DNA of 13,547 nt from Lamprocystis purpurea (GTDB lineage Bacteria; Pseudomonadota; Gammaproteobacteria; Chromatiales; Chromatiaceae), in assembly GCA_020718945.1 (NCBI GenBank), contig DYRB01000039.1, forward strand, positions 1 through 13,547. The letters are read 5' to 3'. The notes under the pieces are model-generated. The model was given only the letters and a program-made list of their open reading frames with translations. It was not told the DNA's origin and did not search any database. The position numbers were made by a program, and so were the translations under genes. This document shows positions 1-6,615 of this stretch, piece after piece. Numbering within the stretch: the first letter of the stretch is position 1; every line of letters begins with the position of its first letter.

Positions 1-581
1 GCTTCGTGCGCGATCAGGGGCTGACGGACAAGGACGAGATCTCCGTGGGGACGGCCGGCGGACCCATCCGGCTCTACTGCGAGCCCGACGGCCAGATGCG
101 GGTCAACATGGGGGCCCCGGTCCTGGAGCCCGCCCGCATCCCGCTGCTGGTCCAGGCCCAGGCCCTGGAGTACCAGATCCAGGTGGGCAGCGAGACCCTG
201 ACCCTGGGCGCGGTGTCCATGGGTAACCCCCACGCGGTGCTGCTGGTGCCGGACCTGGAGTCCGCCCCGGTGGCCCTGCTCGGGCCCCAGATCGAGCACC
301 ACCCGCGCTTCCCGGCGCGGGTCAATGTGGGCTTCATGCAGGTCCTGGACCCGGGGCACATCCGGCTGCGGGTCTACGAGCGCGGGGCCGGCGAGACCCT
401 GGCCTGCGGCACCGGGGCCTGCGCGGCGGTGGTGGTGGGGTCTCTGTGGGGCCTGCTCGGCGAGCGGGTACGGGTCTCCCTGCCGGGCGGGGATCTTGTG
501 ATACAGTGGCTTGGCGGGTCCAAGCCGGTGTGGATGACGGGCCCGGCCACTAGCGTTTTCCAGGGGGAATTAGAACGATGA
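1..581 (+). CDS. dapF: Diaminopimelate epimerase, 3' part (5' end outside window)
   Basis: DapF interconverts LL- and meso-diaminopimelate in the cytosol, for lysine and peptidoglycan. The reading frame is already open at base 3 (Phe-Val-Arg-Asp-Gln-Gly...), matching the middle of DapF; the N-terminal third with the first catalytic cysteine lies upstream of the window. Visible signatures are VNMGAP, SMGNPHAV, a GFMQV stretch, and ERGAGETLACGTGACAA, whose first Cys (codon 405-407) is the second catalytic cysteine. The C-terminus ends MTGPATSVFQGELER, typical of the family. The stop codon overlaps the next gene's start as ATGA (578-581), implying translational coupling. Dap epimerase followed by a DUF484 gene and xerC is a conserved gammaproteobacterial order (dapF-yigA-xerC in E. 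coli). Identification is firm; only the missing 5' end limits it. Confidence 0.96.
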   Translation, partial: FVRDQGLTDKDEISVGTAGGPIRLYCEPDGQMRVNMGAPVLEPARIPLLVQAQALEYQIQVGSETLTLGAVSMGNPHAVLLVPDLESAPVALLGPQIEHHPRFPARVNVGFMQVLDPGHIRLRVYERGAGETLACGTGACAAVVVGSLWGLLGERVRVSLPGGDLVIQWLGGSKPVWMTGPATSVFQGELER

Positions 582-1423
582 AAAAGAAGTCCCCGGGCCG
601 GGGCAAGAACCCCGAGGCCCTCGCCGTACCGCCGGACTTGGCGGTGCCCTTCGCCCCAACCGCCGTCGTGGAGTCCCAGCCGGCGCCGCCGCGCAAGACC
701 CAGGCCCGGCGGCCGAAACAGCCCCCGACCCCGCCGCCAAGTTCGCCCCCAGGTTCCCTCCAGGCGGAGCCGGCGGACCCGGACGCCGCCGTCGTCGCCT
801 TCCTGGCCGCCGATCCGGGTTTCTTCGTCCGCCACCCGGACCTGGTCGCCTCGCTGAACATCCCCCACCCCAGCGGACCGGCCATATCCCTGGTCGAGCA
901 CCAGGTCGGCATACTGCGCGGCCAGCTCGAGGAGGAGCGTCGTCGGTTGGCCCACATCATCGCCCGGGCGCGGGAGTACGAGGGCCTGTCCAGTCGATTG
1001 CACGGCCTGACCCTGGCCCTGATCGCGGCCCCGGACCGGGCGCGGGTGGAAGAGATACTGCACGAGGCCATGTGCCGCGAGCTCAATGCCCAGTGCGTCA
1101 CCCTCAAGCTGTTCGCCCTGCCGGCGGACGCGGCCGGGACCGACCCCCTGGCGGCCGACTTCCACGACTTCCTGGACCGCCGACACTGCCTGTGCGGGCC
1201 CCTGGACCCGGAGCGGAGCCAACTGCTCTTCGGCGACTTCGGGGCGCAGGTGCGCTCCGCGGCCCTCATCCCCATCCACGCCGGGGGGCGCTCCGGGGTG
1301 CTCGCCATCGGCAGCGGCGACCCCGCGCGCTTCCGCCCGGACATGGCCACCGACATCCTCGACCGCATGGGCGAGGTGGTCGGCCACCGGCTCCAGACCC
1401 TCGACCACGGGCATGACCACTGA
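578..1423 (+). CDS. DUF484 family protein (YigA-like)
   Basis: A 281-residue protein of the DUF484 family, lying between dapF and xerC as yigA does in E. coli. Biochemical function is not established; the C-terminal part of the family is GAF-like. The family core begins near residue 72, with FLAADPGFFVRHPDLV (75-90) and IPHPSGPAISLVEHQV (95-110). A charged helix follows (about 112-138, likely coiled coil), then a GAF-like domain (about 140-272, with AALIPIHAGGRSGVLAIGS). The first roughly 65 residues form a Lys/Pro/Ala-rich, low-complexity extension that looks disordered and makes the protein longer than the E. coli homologue. The ATG overlaps the dapF stop, preceded by an AGGGGGA purine run about 10 bases upstream. 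Its 3' end overlaps the xerC start by 11 bases. Family assignment is strong; role is unknown. Confidence 0.88.
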   Translation: MKKKSPGRGKNPEALAVPPDLAVPFAPTAVVESQPAPPRKTQARRPKQPPTPPPSSPPGSLQAEPADPDAAVVAFLAADPGFFVRHPDLVASLNIPHPSGPAISLVEHQVGILRGQLEEERRRLAHIIARAREYEGLSSRLHGLTLALIAAPDRARVEEILHEAMCRELNAQCVTLKLFALPADAAGTDPLAADFHDFLDRRHCLCGPLDPERSQLLFGDFGAQVRSAALIPIHAGGRSGVLAIGSGDPARFRPDMATDILDRMGEVVGHRLQTLDHGHDH

Positions 1424-2369
1424 GGCCAGGGGCGCCGACCTGGAGGCCTACCTCCACCACCTGGCCCATGAGCGGCGCCTCTCGCCCCTGACCCTGACCA
1501 ACTACCGCCGCGACCTGACGGGCATAGACGCCTGGCTGGAGGCGGCCGGCCTGGGCCCCTGGACCGAGCTGGACGCCCAGGCGGTGCGCCGCTACGCCGC
1601 CGCCCGCCATCGCGGTGGGGCCTCCGGGCGGACGGTCCAGCGCGAGTTGTCGGCCCTGCGCGGGCTCTATCGCTATCTGCTGCGCGAGGGGCGCATCGGC
1701 CACAATCCGGCCCTGGGGGTGCGCGCCCCCAAGGTCAAGCGCAAGCTCCCCGCCACCCTGGGGGCCGACCAGCTCTGCTCCCTGCTCGACCACACCCCAA
1801 CCGCCGCGGACGGGGCCGAACCCCTGCTGCTGCGCGACACGGCCATGATCGAGCTGTTCTACTCGTCCGGGCTGCGCCTGGCGGAACTGATTTCGGTGAA
1901 CCTGGGGGACATAGACCCGGCCGAGGCCATCCTCACCGTGCTCGGCAAGGGGGCCAAGACCCGCCGGGTCCCGGTGGGGAGCAAGGCCCTGGCGGCCATC
2001 CGCGCCTGGCTCCAGGTGCGCGGCCTGCTCGCCAACCCAGGCGAGCCGGCCCTGTTCGTCAGTAGCCGGGGGACGCGCATCCACCCGCGCACCGTGGAGC
2101 GGCGCGTCCAGGCCTGGGCCCAGGAGCAGGGGGCCCAGCGGGGCATACACCCACACCTGTTGCGTCACTCCTTCGCCACCCACTTGCTGGAGTCGTCCGG
2201 GGACCTGCGCGCGGTACAGGAACTGCTCGGCCACGCGGACATCGCCACCACCCAGATCTACACCCACCTGGACTTCCAGCACCTGGCGGAGGTCTACGAC
2301 AAGGCCCACCCGCGGGCTAAGCGCAAGAAAGAAGAGGGTCCGCAAATGAACGCAAATGAACGCAAATAA
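1413..2369 (+). CDS. xerC: Tyrosine recombinase XerC
   Basis: XerC works with XerD at dif near the terminus to resolve chromosome dimers. From the ATG at 1413 the protein has 318 residues. The N-terminal SAM-like core-binding domain (about 5-95) includes LSPLTLTNYRRDL. The catalytic domain carries the full tyrosine-recombinase set: R155 (SSGLRLAEL), K179 (LGKGAKTRRVP), H248 and R251 (HPHLLRHSFATH), H274 (LLGHADIATTQ) and the nucleophile Y283 (QIYTHLD). The start overlaps the DUF484 stop by 11 bases; the frame is open further upstream to 1086, but that part is a shadow of DUF484. The C-terminus is odd: after the normal basic end (HPRAKRKK) the last codons, GPQMNANERK, are read from the left arm of an inverted-repeat element, which also provides the TAA stop. 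The catalytic core is intact, so the protein is probably functional. Confidence 0.95.
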   Translation: MTTEARGADLEAYLHHLAHERRLSPLTLTNYRRDLTGIDAWLEAAGLGPWTELDAQAVRRYAAARHRGGASGRTVQRELSALRGLYRYLLREGRIGHNPALGVRAPKVKRKLPATLGADQLCSLLDHTPTAADGAEPLLLRDTAMIELFYSSGLRLAELISVNLGDIDPAEAILTVLGKGAKTRRVPVGSKALAAIRAWLQVRGLLANPGEPALFVSSRGTRIHPRTVERRVQAWAQEQGAQRGIHPHLLRHSFATHLLESSGDLRAVQELLGHADIATTQIYTHLDFQHLAEVYDKAHPRAKRKKEEGPQMNANERK

Positions 2370-2484
2370 GAACAGTCGGTCGATCTGTGAGCCTCAGATG
2401 GGAACCCTGGGACCGCCCGGAGTTGTGCTGGCCTTCGGCGTTTCCCCTTCCCCCATTTGCGTTCATTTGCGTTCATTTGCGGAC
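2338..2484. repeat. Inverted-repeat element, copy A (CGCAAATGAA arms)
   Basis: A perfect 30-bp inverted repeat: left arm 2338-2367 and right arm 2455-2484, separated by 87 bases. Each arm is a GTC cap followed by tandem 10-bp units CGCAAATGAA, CGCAAATGAA, CGCAAAT. Two further copies occur at 8237-8397 and 11769-11930. The interior of copy A shows no obvious similarity to the interiors of B and C, and its outer flanks match them only loosely. The left arm codes for the end of xerC. The right arm ends 44 bases before tsaD. As RNA the arms could pair into a long stem, so a role in 3'-end formation or stability of xerC mRNA is possible but unproven. No transposase is encoded; it resembles a MITE or REP-type non-autonomous repeat. 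Confidence 0.85.
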
Positions 2485-2528
2485 AGTGATTCTTCCTGGC
2501 GGATGCCGCGGGCACTTCGGGCAGGCCA

Positions 2529-3554
2529 ATGCGCGTCCTAGGCATCGAGACCTCCTGCGACGAGACCGGCGTGGCCATCTACGGCGACGGCGAGGGGCTG
2601 CTGGCCCACGCGGTCTACAGCCAGATCGAGATCCACGCCCGCTACGGCGGCGTGGTCCCGGAACTGGCCTCCCGCGACCATGTGCGCAAGGCCCTGCCCA
2701 TGATCCGCCAGGTCATGGAGGAGGCCGGACTCGCCGCCGGGGACATCCATGGGGTCGCCTATACCGCCGGGCCCGGGCTGATCGGGGCCCTGCTGGTGGG
2801 CTCCGCCCTGGGCCGCAGCCTGGCCTGGGCCTGGGGGGTGCCGGCCATCGGGGTCCACCACATGGAGGGGCACCTGCTCGCGCCCCTGTTGGAGGAACCG
2901 GCCCCGGAGTTCCCCTTCGTCGCCCTGCTGGTCTCCGGCGGTCACACCCAACTCATCGACGTGGCCGGCATAGGCCGCTACCGGCTGCTGGCCGAGTCCC
3001 TGGACGACGCCGCCGGGGAGGCCTTCGACAAGACCGCCAAGATCCTCGGCCTGCCCTACCCGGGTGGGCCCGAGCTGGCGAAGCTCGCCGAGCAGGGCGA
3101 CCCGGGGCGCTTCCGCTTCCCGCGGCCCATGACCGACCGCCCCGGGCTCGACTTCAGCTTCAGCGGGCTCAAGACCTTCACCCTCAACACCCTGCGTGCC
3201 GAGCTGGCCGGGGACGGAGATCCCCAGCAGACCCGGGCCGACGTGGCCCGGGCCTTCGAGGAGGCGGTGGTGGACACCCTGGCCATCAAGTGTCGGCGGG
3301 CGGTGCGCGAGACCGGGCACCCGCGCCTGGTGCTGGCCGGCGGGGTCAGCGCCAATCGGCGCCTGCGTGCCCGTATGGACGAGGTGATGGCCGCCGAGGG
3401 CGGGCGGACCTACTACCCGCGCCCGGCCCTGTGCACGGACAACGGGGCCATGATCGCCTTCGCCGGCTGGCAGCGGCTCAAGGCCGGTCAGGCCGAGCCC
3501 CTGGGCTTCCACCCCAGGGCCCGCTGGCCTATGGAGACCTTGCCGCCGATCTGA
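2529..3554 (+). CDS. tsaD: tRNA N6-adenosine threonylcarbamoyltransferase TsaD
   Basis: TsaD transfers the threonylcarbamoyl group from TC-AMP to A37 of ANN-decoding tRNAs (t6A), acting in the cytosol with TsaB and TsaE. The protein has 341 residues, a normal length for the family. It starts MRVLGIETSCDETG, nearly identical to the E. coli N-terminus, which fixes the ATG at 2529. The ASKHA fold motifs are present: GGVVPELASRDH (40-51), AYTAGPGLIGALLVG (77-91), and the metal ligands H111 and H115 in VHHMEGH, with D304 in CTDNGA. SGGHT (136-140) and GEAFDKTAK (163-171) line the nucleotide site. No strong Shine-Dalgarno is visible. The gene follows repeat copy A and is convergent with plsY; tsaD near plsY and folB is a recurring gammaproteobacterial neighbourhood. 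Confidence 0.97.
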   Translation: MRVLGIETSCDETGVAIYGDGEGLLAHAVYSQIEIHARYGGVVPELASRDHVRKALPMIRQVMEEAGLAAGDIHGVAYTAGPGLIGALLVGSALGRSLAWAWGVPAIGVHHMEGHLLAPLLEEPAPEFPFVALLVSGGHTQLIDVAGIGRYRLLAESLDDAAGEAFDKTAKILGLPYPGGPELAKLAEQGDPGRFRFPRPMTDRPGLDFSFSGLKTFTLNTLRAELAGDGDPQQTRADVARAFEEAVVDTLAIKCRRAVRETGHPRLVLAGGVSANRRLRARMDEVMAAEGGRTYYPRPALCTDNGAMIAFAGWQRLKAGQAEPLGFHPRARWPMETLPPI

Positions 3555-3646
3555 CCATTGCGGATCGGGGTAAAGGGCTGCGCCGGGTGGACCCCCTGGT
3601 GCGGCGGGACTGAGACCCCCGGGTCCTTGCCGGCGGATGGGCCTTT

Positions 3647-3689
3647 GGTCCGCACAGCGGACCCTACGGTAGGGTCCGCTGTGCGGACC
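3647..3689. terminator. 43-base near-perfect palindrome between convergent tsaD and plsY
   Basis: Arms of 21 bases (3647-3667 and 3669-3689) are exact reverse complements around one central G, so either strand would fold into a very stable hairpin with the top of the stem opening as the loop. Each arm itself contains GGTCCGC...GCGGACC. It lies between the stop of tsaD (plus) and the stop of plsY (minus), the right place for a bidirectional terminator. There is no good T-tract on either side (only TTT before the left arm), so it may instead be an mRNA-stabilising or dispersed repetitive hairpin. The rest of 3555-3769 shows nothing else I recognise. Confidence 0.6.
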
Positions 3690-3769
3690 GAGCGCGGTCA
3701 GGGTCCCGGCATTTCCGCTCGTTGGGACTGGCCCCGCAGGGGGTCTGGGCTGAACTGGTCTTCTGAGGG

Positions 3770-4369
3770 TCAGTCGTCGTCCGGCGGGACCAGGCGCGAC
3801 TCCTCGCCGGACATCAGCTTGGCGATATTGCTGCGGTGGCGCCAGAACAGCAGAACGCTGATCAAGATCTGAGCGCCGACCAGGACAGGCTCGGGCCAGA
3901 AGGACCAGACGATGAGCGGGGCTAGGGCCATGCAAATCAGGGCGGATAGGGACGAGATCTTGAGCACCTTGGCGACGAACAGCCAGATGGCCGCCACCGT
4001 GAGCCCGATGGGCCACCAGAGCCCAAACTGGACCCCCAGGGCCGTGGCCACCCCCTTGCCGCCGCGGAAGCCGAAGAACACCGGGTAGAGGTGGCCGAGG
4101 AAGGCGGCCAGACCAATGGCCGCCAGCAGGCTGGGGCCGGCACCGAACAGGTGCCCGGCGAGCATGGGAATCAGGCCCTTGAGGCTGTCCCCCAGCAGGG
4201 TGATGGCCGCCGCCTTCTTGCCGCCGATGCGCAGCACATTGGTCGCCCCCGGGTTGTTGGACCCTTGGGTGCGCGGGTCCGGCAGCCCCAGCAGGCGGCA
4301 GACCACCACGGCGCTGGAGATGGACCCGAGCAGATAGGCGAGGACGACGAGGGCGACAGGCAGCATCAT
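3770..4369 (-). CDS. plsY: Glycerol-3-phosphate acyltransferase PlsY
   Basis: PlsY uses acyl-phosphate (made by PlsX) to acylate glycerol-3-phosphate, giving lysophosphatidate at the inner membrane. The 199-residue protein is almost wholly hydrophobic with about five membrane segments, as expected. Conserved loops are present: YLLGSISSA (12-20), PDPRTQGSNNPGATNVLR with the GSxNPGATN motif, the HLYPVFFGFRGGKGVAT loop, and LLFWRHRSNI near the C-terminus. The acidic tail (SRLVPPDDD) is short. Two adjacent ATG codons (4369 and 4366) could both start; no Shine-Dalgarno is visible before either, so initiation may be weak or leaderless. It is divergent from folB across a 425-base hairpin-rich spacer and convergent with tsaD. 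Confidence 0.96.
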   Translation of the reverse strand: MMLPVALVVLAYLLGSISSAVVVCRLLGLPDPRTQGSNNPGATNVLRIGGKKAAAITLLGDSLKGLIPMLAGHLFGAGPSLLAAIGLAAFLGHLYPVFFGFRGGKGVATALGVQFGLWWPIGLTVAAIWLFVAKVLKISSLSALICMALAPLIVWSFWPEPVLVGAQILISVLLFWRHRSNIAKLMSGEESRLVPPDDD

Positions 4370-4450
4370 GGCGCGGCATTGGAATCGGAATCGCCGGTCC
4401 GGTCAACCTTGGGCTTGCAATGGGGCCTGGGCGCCTTGACCTTCAGAGCC

Positions 4451-4472
4451 GGACGGGGCATTCGCCCCGTCC
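4451..4472. repeat. Short perfect hairpin, 9-bp GC stem
   Basis: GGACGGGGC and GCCCCGTCC flank the four-base loop ATTC, making a perfect 9-bp stem. It sits about 80 bases upstream of plsY on the minus strand and 320 bases upstream of folB. No T-run follows on either strand, so it is not an obvious intrinsic terminator. It is probably a small palindromic repeat or a leader hairpin. Confidence 0.55.
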
Positions 4473-4565
4473 TGGACGTTTGGCTGCCAGGTCGGGCCAG
4501 CGCGAAGCCGCAGGCTTAGATGTTGGCTATGTCTGCATGAGGTGTTGGTTCGACCGGGAGGCCGA

Positions 4566-4658
4566 CCGTGGGAGCGCCGCCTCGGCGCGACCGGGCGAAG
4601 CGCAGCGAGCCCGGCGGTTGATCCGCCACCCCGTCGCGGCGAGGCGCCGCTCCCACGG
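4566..4658. repeat. REP-like long inverted repeat with nested stems
   Basis: Bases 4566-4591 and 4633-4658 form a 26-bp stem with two mismatches; the outermost part is CCGTGGGAGCG pairing with CGCTCCCACGG. The interior contains two further small stems, GGGC...GCCC and GGCGG-TTGAT-CCGCC, so the whole could fold as a branched cruciform. The outer GTGGGAGCG...GCGAC pattern matches three single hairpins at 11688-11710, 11726-11748 and 12002-12024, marking a dispersed family of the REP/BIME type. Such repeats typically sit between genes and are spread by a host-encoded RAYT transposase, none of which is in this window. Confidence 0.75.
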
Positions 4659-4723
4659 TAATACCTGCCACTTCAATGACTTGGCCATCCCCAACAGCTA
4701 ATGCAGACAGAGCCCAAGTGTTC

Positions 4724-4748
4724 GGGACTGGGTTGCAAACCCCGTCCC
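4724..4748. repeat. Imperfect hairpin upstream of folB
   Basis: GGGAC-T-GGGTT and AACCC-C-GTCCC pair around a GCA loop, with one internal T/C mismatch, giving an 11-position stem. It ends 36 bases before the folB Shine-Dalgarno, so it would lie in the folB leader if transcription starts upstream. Its core resembles the GGACGGGG stem at 4451-4472, suggesting related repeats. Confidence 0.5.
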
Positions 4749-4783
4749 GCGCGTGGCTCCTACCAACCCCGCAACTTACCCCC

Positions 4784-4788
4784 GAGGA
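4784..4788 (+). promoter_or_regulatory. Ribosome binding site that fixes the folB TTG start
   Basis: GAGGA lies 6 bases before the TTG at 4795. The in-frame GTG at 4753 has no such site, and the 14 residues it would add are not part of the FolB fold. Confidence 0.75.
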
Positions 4789-4794
4789 CCTACC

Positions 4795-5178
4795 TTGGAC
4801 ATCGTCTTCATCCGCGCCCTGCGCATCGAGACCACCATCGGCATCTACGACTGGGAGAAGGCCATCCGCCAGCCCGTGGTCCTGGACCTGGAGATGGCCA
4901 GCGACGTGGCCCGGGGGGCGGCGACCGACCGCATCGAGGACGCCCTGAACTACAAGGCCGTTTCCAAACGCCTCAAGGAGTTTGTCTCCGAGTCCCGCTT
5001 CGAGCTGGTGGAGACCCTGGCCGAGCGCTGCGCCGCCCTCATCCGCGAGGAGTTCGGTGTCCCCTGGCTACGCCTGACCCTGAACAAGGTCGGGGCCGTG
5101 ACCGACTCCGCCGGGGTCGGGGTCATCATAGAGCGCGGCACCAGGCCCGCCACAACGCCCGACACGACCTCGGCATAA
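4795..5178 (+). CDS. folB: Dihydroneopterin aldolase FolB
   Basis: FolB cleaves 7,8-dihydroneopterin to 6-hydroxymethyl-7,8-dihydropterin and glycolaldehyde in folate synthesis. I choose the TTG at 4795 because it gives the canonical N-terminus (M)DIVFIRALRIETTIG, aligning with E. coli MDIVFIEQLSVITTIG, and because GAGGA lies 6 bases upstream. The protein then has 127 residues, the usual size. Key residues are E21 in IYDWEKAIRQ, Y53 in ALNYKAV, and K98 in LTLNKVGAV, followed by the conserved GVGVIIERG end of the T-fold. The last dozen residues (Thr/Pro-rich) look disordered. folK follows 7 bases after the stop and encodes the next enzyme in the pathway, so the two are surely cotranscribed. 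Confidence 0.94.
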   Translation: MDIVFIRALRIETTIGIYDWEKAIRQPVVLDLEMASDVARGAATDRIEDALNYKAVSKRLKEFVSESRFELVETLAERCAALIREEFGVPWLRLTLNKVGAVTDSAGVGVIIERGTRPATTPDTTSA

Positions 5179-5185
5179 CCCCGCC

Positions 5186-5692
5186 ATGCCCCGCTGTTGG
5201 CTCAGCATAGGCAGCAACCAGGACCGGGAGGCGTCCATCCGCGGCGCCGTGGCGGACCTGCGTTCGGCCTTCGGCGACCTGGTCTTGTCCCAGGTCTACG
5301 AGACCCCAGCGGTGGGCTTCACCGGCACCCCTTTCCTCAACCTGGTGGTGGGGATCGAGACGCCCCTGTCCGTCGCCCGGATCGACGCCATGCTGCGCGC
5401 CATCGAGGACGCCCTCGGCCGGGTACGCGGCCCGGACCGATTCGCCCCGCGTACCCTGGACATCGACCTGCTGACCTACGGGGACGCGGTCGGGACCTGC
5501 GACGGGCGAACCTTTCCGCGCGACGAGATCCACCGCTACGCCTTCGTCCTGGGCCCCCTGGCCGAGGTGGCCCCCCAGGAGGTCTGCCCCGGGGGTCTGG
5601 CCACCTTCGCCGAGCTGTGGGCGGTCCTGAGCCGTGGCGCCCCGCCCCTGGTGCCGTTCCCGCTGGACCTGTCGGGCCAGTCCGTGGCTTGA
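5186..5692 (+). CDS. folK: Hydroxymethyldihydropterin pyrophosphokinase FolK
   Basis: FolK transfers pyrophosphate from ATP to 6-hydroxymethyl-7,8-dihydropterin, the step after FolB and before dihydropteroate synthase. The 168-residue protein opens with WLSIGSNQDREASI, the family's LGSN-type start. It contains SQVYETPAVGFTGTPFLNLV, matching the S..YeT.P.G...q..F.N pterin-site pattern. The signature GPDRFAPRTLDIDLLTYGD has the Mg-binding D92 and D94. The central loop region and the R-D-E-I-H-R-Y-A-F-V-LGPLAEVAP segment are typical. The ATG at 5186 follows the folB stop by 7 bases. No separate promoter is evident. The znuA-like gene begins 56 bases downstream. Confidence 0.95.
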   Translation: MPRCWLSIGSNQDREASIRGAVADLRSAFGDLVLSQVYETPAVGFTGTPFLNLVVGIETPLSVARIDAMLRAIEDALGRVRGPDRFAPRTLDIDLLTYGDAVGTCDGRTFPRDEIHRYAFVLGPLAEVAPQEVCPGGLATFAELWAVLSRGAPPLVPFPLDLSGQSVA

Positions 5693-5704
5693 CAGGGGCG
5701 CTAC

Positions 5705-5718
5705 AAGGTAACAACCTT
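5705..5718. promoter_or_regulatory. Small inverted repeat upstream of the metal-importer operon
   Basis: AAGGT-AACA-ACCTT forms a perfect 5-bp inverted repeat in the 56-base gap between folK and the znuA-like gene, 30 bases ahead of the GTG start. It could be an operator or just chance. It does not match the AT-rich GTTATAATATAAC-type Zur site of enteric bacteria, so I do not call it a Zur box. Confidence 0.25.
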
Positions 5719-5748
5719 CCCGCCCCAGTCCCCGAAGGTCGAGTCGCC

Positions 5749-6615
5749 GTGAAACCCCTGTCCCCCCTGTCCCCCCTGGTCCGCCTCGCCTGGCTGCTGC
5801 TGGTCCCCTGGCTCTGTGGTCCGGCCTTGGCGGCCAAGCCGGTCATTGAGCCCATGGCCGTCTCGGTCAGTCTCCCGCCCCTGCACACCCTGGTCAGCCG
5901 GGTCGGCGGCCCCTATGTCCGAGTCCAGTCCCTGCTGACCAAGGGCGCCGACCCGCAGACCTATATCCCCTCAGCGGAGCAGATCGCAGAACTGGCCGCG
6001 GCCAAGCTCTATGTGGGGACCAATGCCGCCTTTGAGGCCGCCTGGACACCATTGTTGCTCGAGGCCAACCCGCGCCTTTCCCTGGTCAATGCGGAGGCCG
6101 GCTTGGCCTCGGACGGGGAGGCCGCGGACCCCGCTGCCACCTGTCTCTGGATGAGCCCAAGGTTGGCCAAGCAGATGGTCGGGCGTATCCGCGACGCCCT
6201 GAGCAAGCTGGATCCACCCCGCACCCCCGTCTATCACAAGCGTGCCGCGACCCTGGCGGCGGATCTCGACGCCCTGGACCGGGAACTGCGCGACCGCCTG
6301 GCCCCGGTCACCCACCGACATTTCCTGGCCACCCCAACCCTGTGGGATGCCTTCGCCGCCGCCTTCGGGCTGGTGCAGGTGCCGGTCGATGGCGAAGGAT
6401 TGGGCTCCGGTGAGGACGCACTGGAGGTCCTCATCGGCCAGATCGAGCGCGAGGGGGCACGGGTGATCCTGATGGCCGAACCCCCGGCCGGGGTGGCGGA
6501 CCGATTGGCGCGGCGTACCCAGGCCCGGGTCTTCGCCCTCGACCCCCTGGCGTCGGACCCCTTCGAGGTCATGCGCCGCCTGGCCGGCCTGATTGCCGAC
6601 GGCGAGGCCCGTTGA
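5749..6615 (+). CDS. znuA: Metal ABC transporter substrate-binding protein (ZnuA/TroA family, divergent)
   Basis: Periplasmic binding protein expected to deliver a metal (Zn or Mn in the family) to the ZnuBC pair encoded next. From the GTG at 5749 it has 288 residues: a signal peptide (LAWLLLVPWLCGPALAA, ending near 29), then the two-lobed TroA fold linked by a long helix. Landmarks are KGADPQTYIPSAEQIAEL (65-82), LWMSPRLAKQMVGRIRDAL (133-151), WDAFAAAFGLVQVPV (199-213) and FALDPLASDPFEVMRRL (262-278). The usual ligands are absent: Gln70 replaces the His of DPH, Cys132 stands where DPHxW has His, and Pro196/Thr195 replace the His before the xxWGYF motif; only the late Asp266 remains. The start rests on a GAAGG about 10 bases upstream. 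The open frame back to 5197 is a shadow of folK. Family is clear; substrate is uncertain. Confidence 0.82.
   Translation: MKPLSPLSPLVRLAWLLLVPWLCGPALAAKPVIEPMAVSVSLPPLHTLVSRVGGPYVRVQSLLTKGADPQTYIPSAEQIAELAAAKLYVGTNAAFEAAWTPLLLEANPRLSLVNAEAGLASDGEAADPAATCLWMSPRLAKQMVGRIRDALSKLDPPRTPVYHKRAATLAADLDALDRELRDRLAPVTHRHFLATPTLWDAFAAAFGLVQVPVDGEGLGSGEDALEVLIGQIEREGARVILMAEPPAGVADRLARRTQARVFALDPLASDPFEVMRRLAGLIADGEAR

Larger units (their letters stand above)
4370..4794. other. 425-base non-coding spacer between divergent plsY and folB
   Basis: No convincing gene is present. The open frames here have no family similarity I can see and no ribosome binding sites. The stretch holds three inverted-repeat structures, listed separately: a 9-bp stem at 4451-4472, a large REP-like structure at 4566-4658 and an imperfect stem at 4724-4748. 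Promoters for plsY and folB must lie here, but I cannot pick out a convincing -35/-10 pair. Confidence 0.7.

Noticed and set aside
2338..2484. Regular short repeats as a possible CRISPR array
   Set aside because: The units are 10-bp contiguous tandem repeats in inverted arms without spacers, and no cas gene is present.
2538..4406. 622-codon open frame on the minus strand across tsaD and plsY
   Set aside because: It lies antisense to tsaD and overlaps plsY in another frame, has no recognisable domain, and is of the kind that high third-position GC creates by chance.
4545..4560. GGTTCGACC, resembling a tRNA T-loop
   Set aside because: The flanks cannot form a T-stem, and there is no acceptor or anticodon arm around it.
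5705..5718. Zur operator before the metal-importer operon
   Set aside because: The inverted repeat AAGGT-AACA-ACCTT does not match known Zur site patterns; kept only as a low-confidence inverted repeat.
5197..5748. N-terminal extension of the znuA-like frame through folK
   Set aside because: The extra residues are an out-of-frame reading of folK; a signal peptide begins at the GTG at 5749.
5757..5785. Tandem CTGTCCCCC units in the start of the znuA-like gene as a phase-variable repeat
   Set aside because: Only two full units and a degenerate third, in frame in a signal peptide; too short to suggest slippage control.
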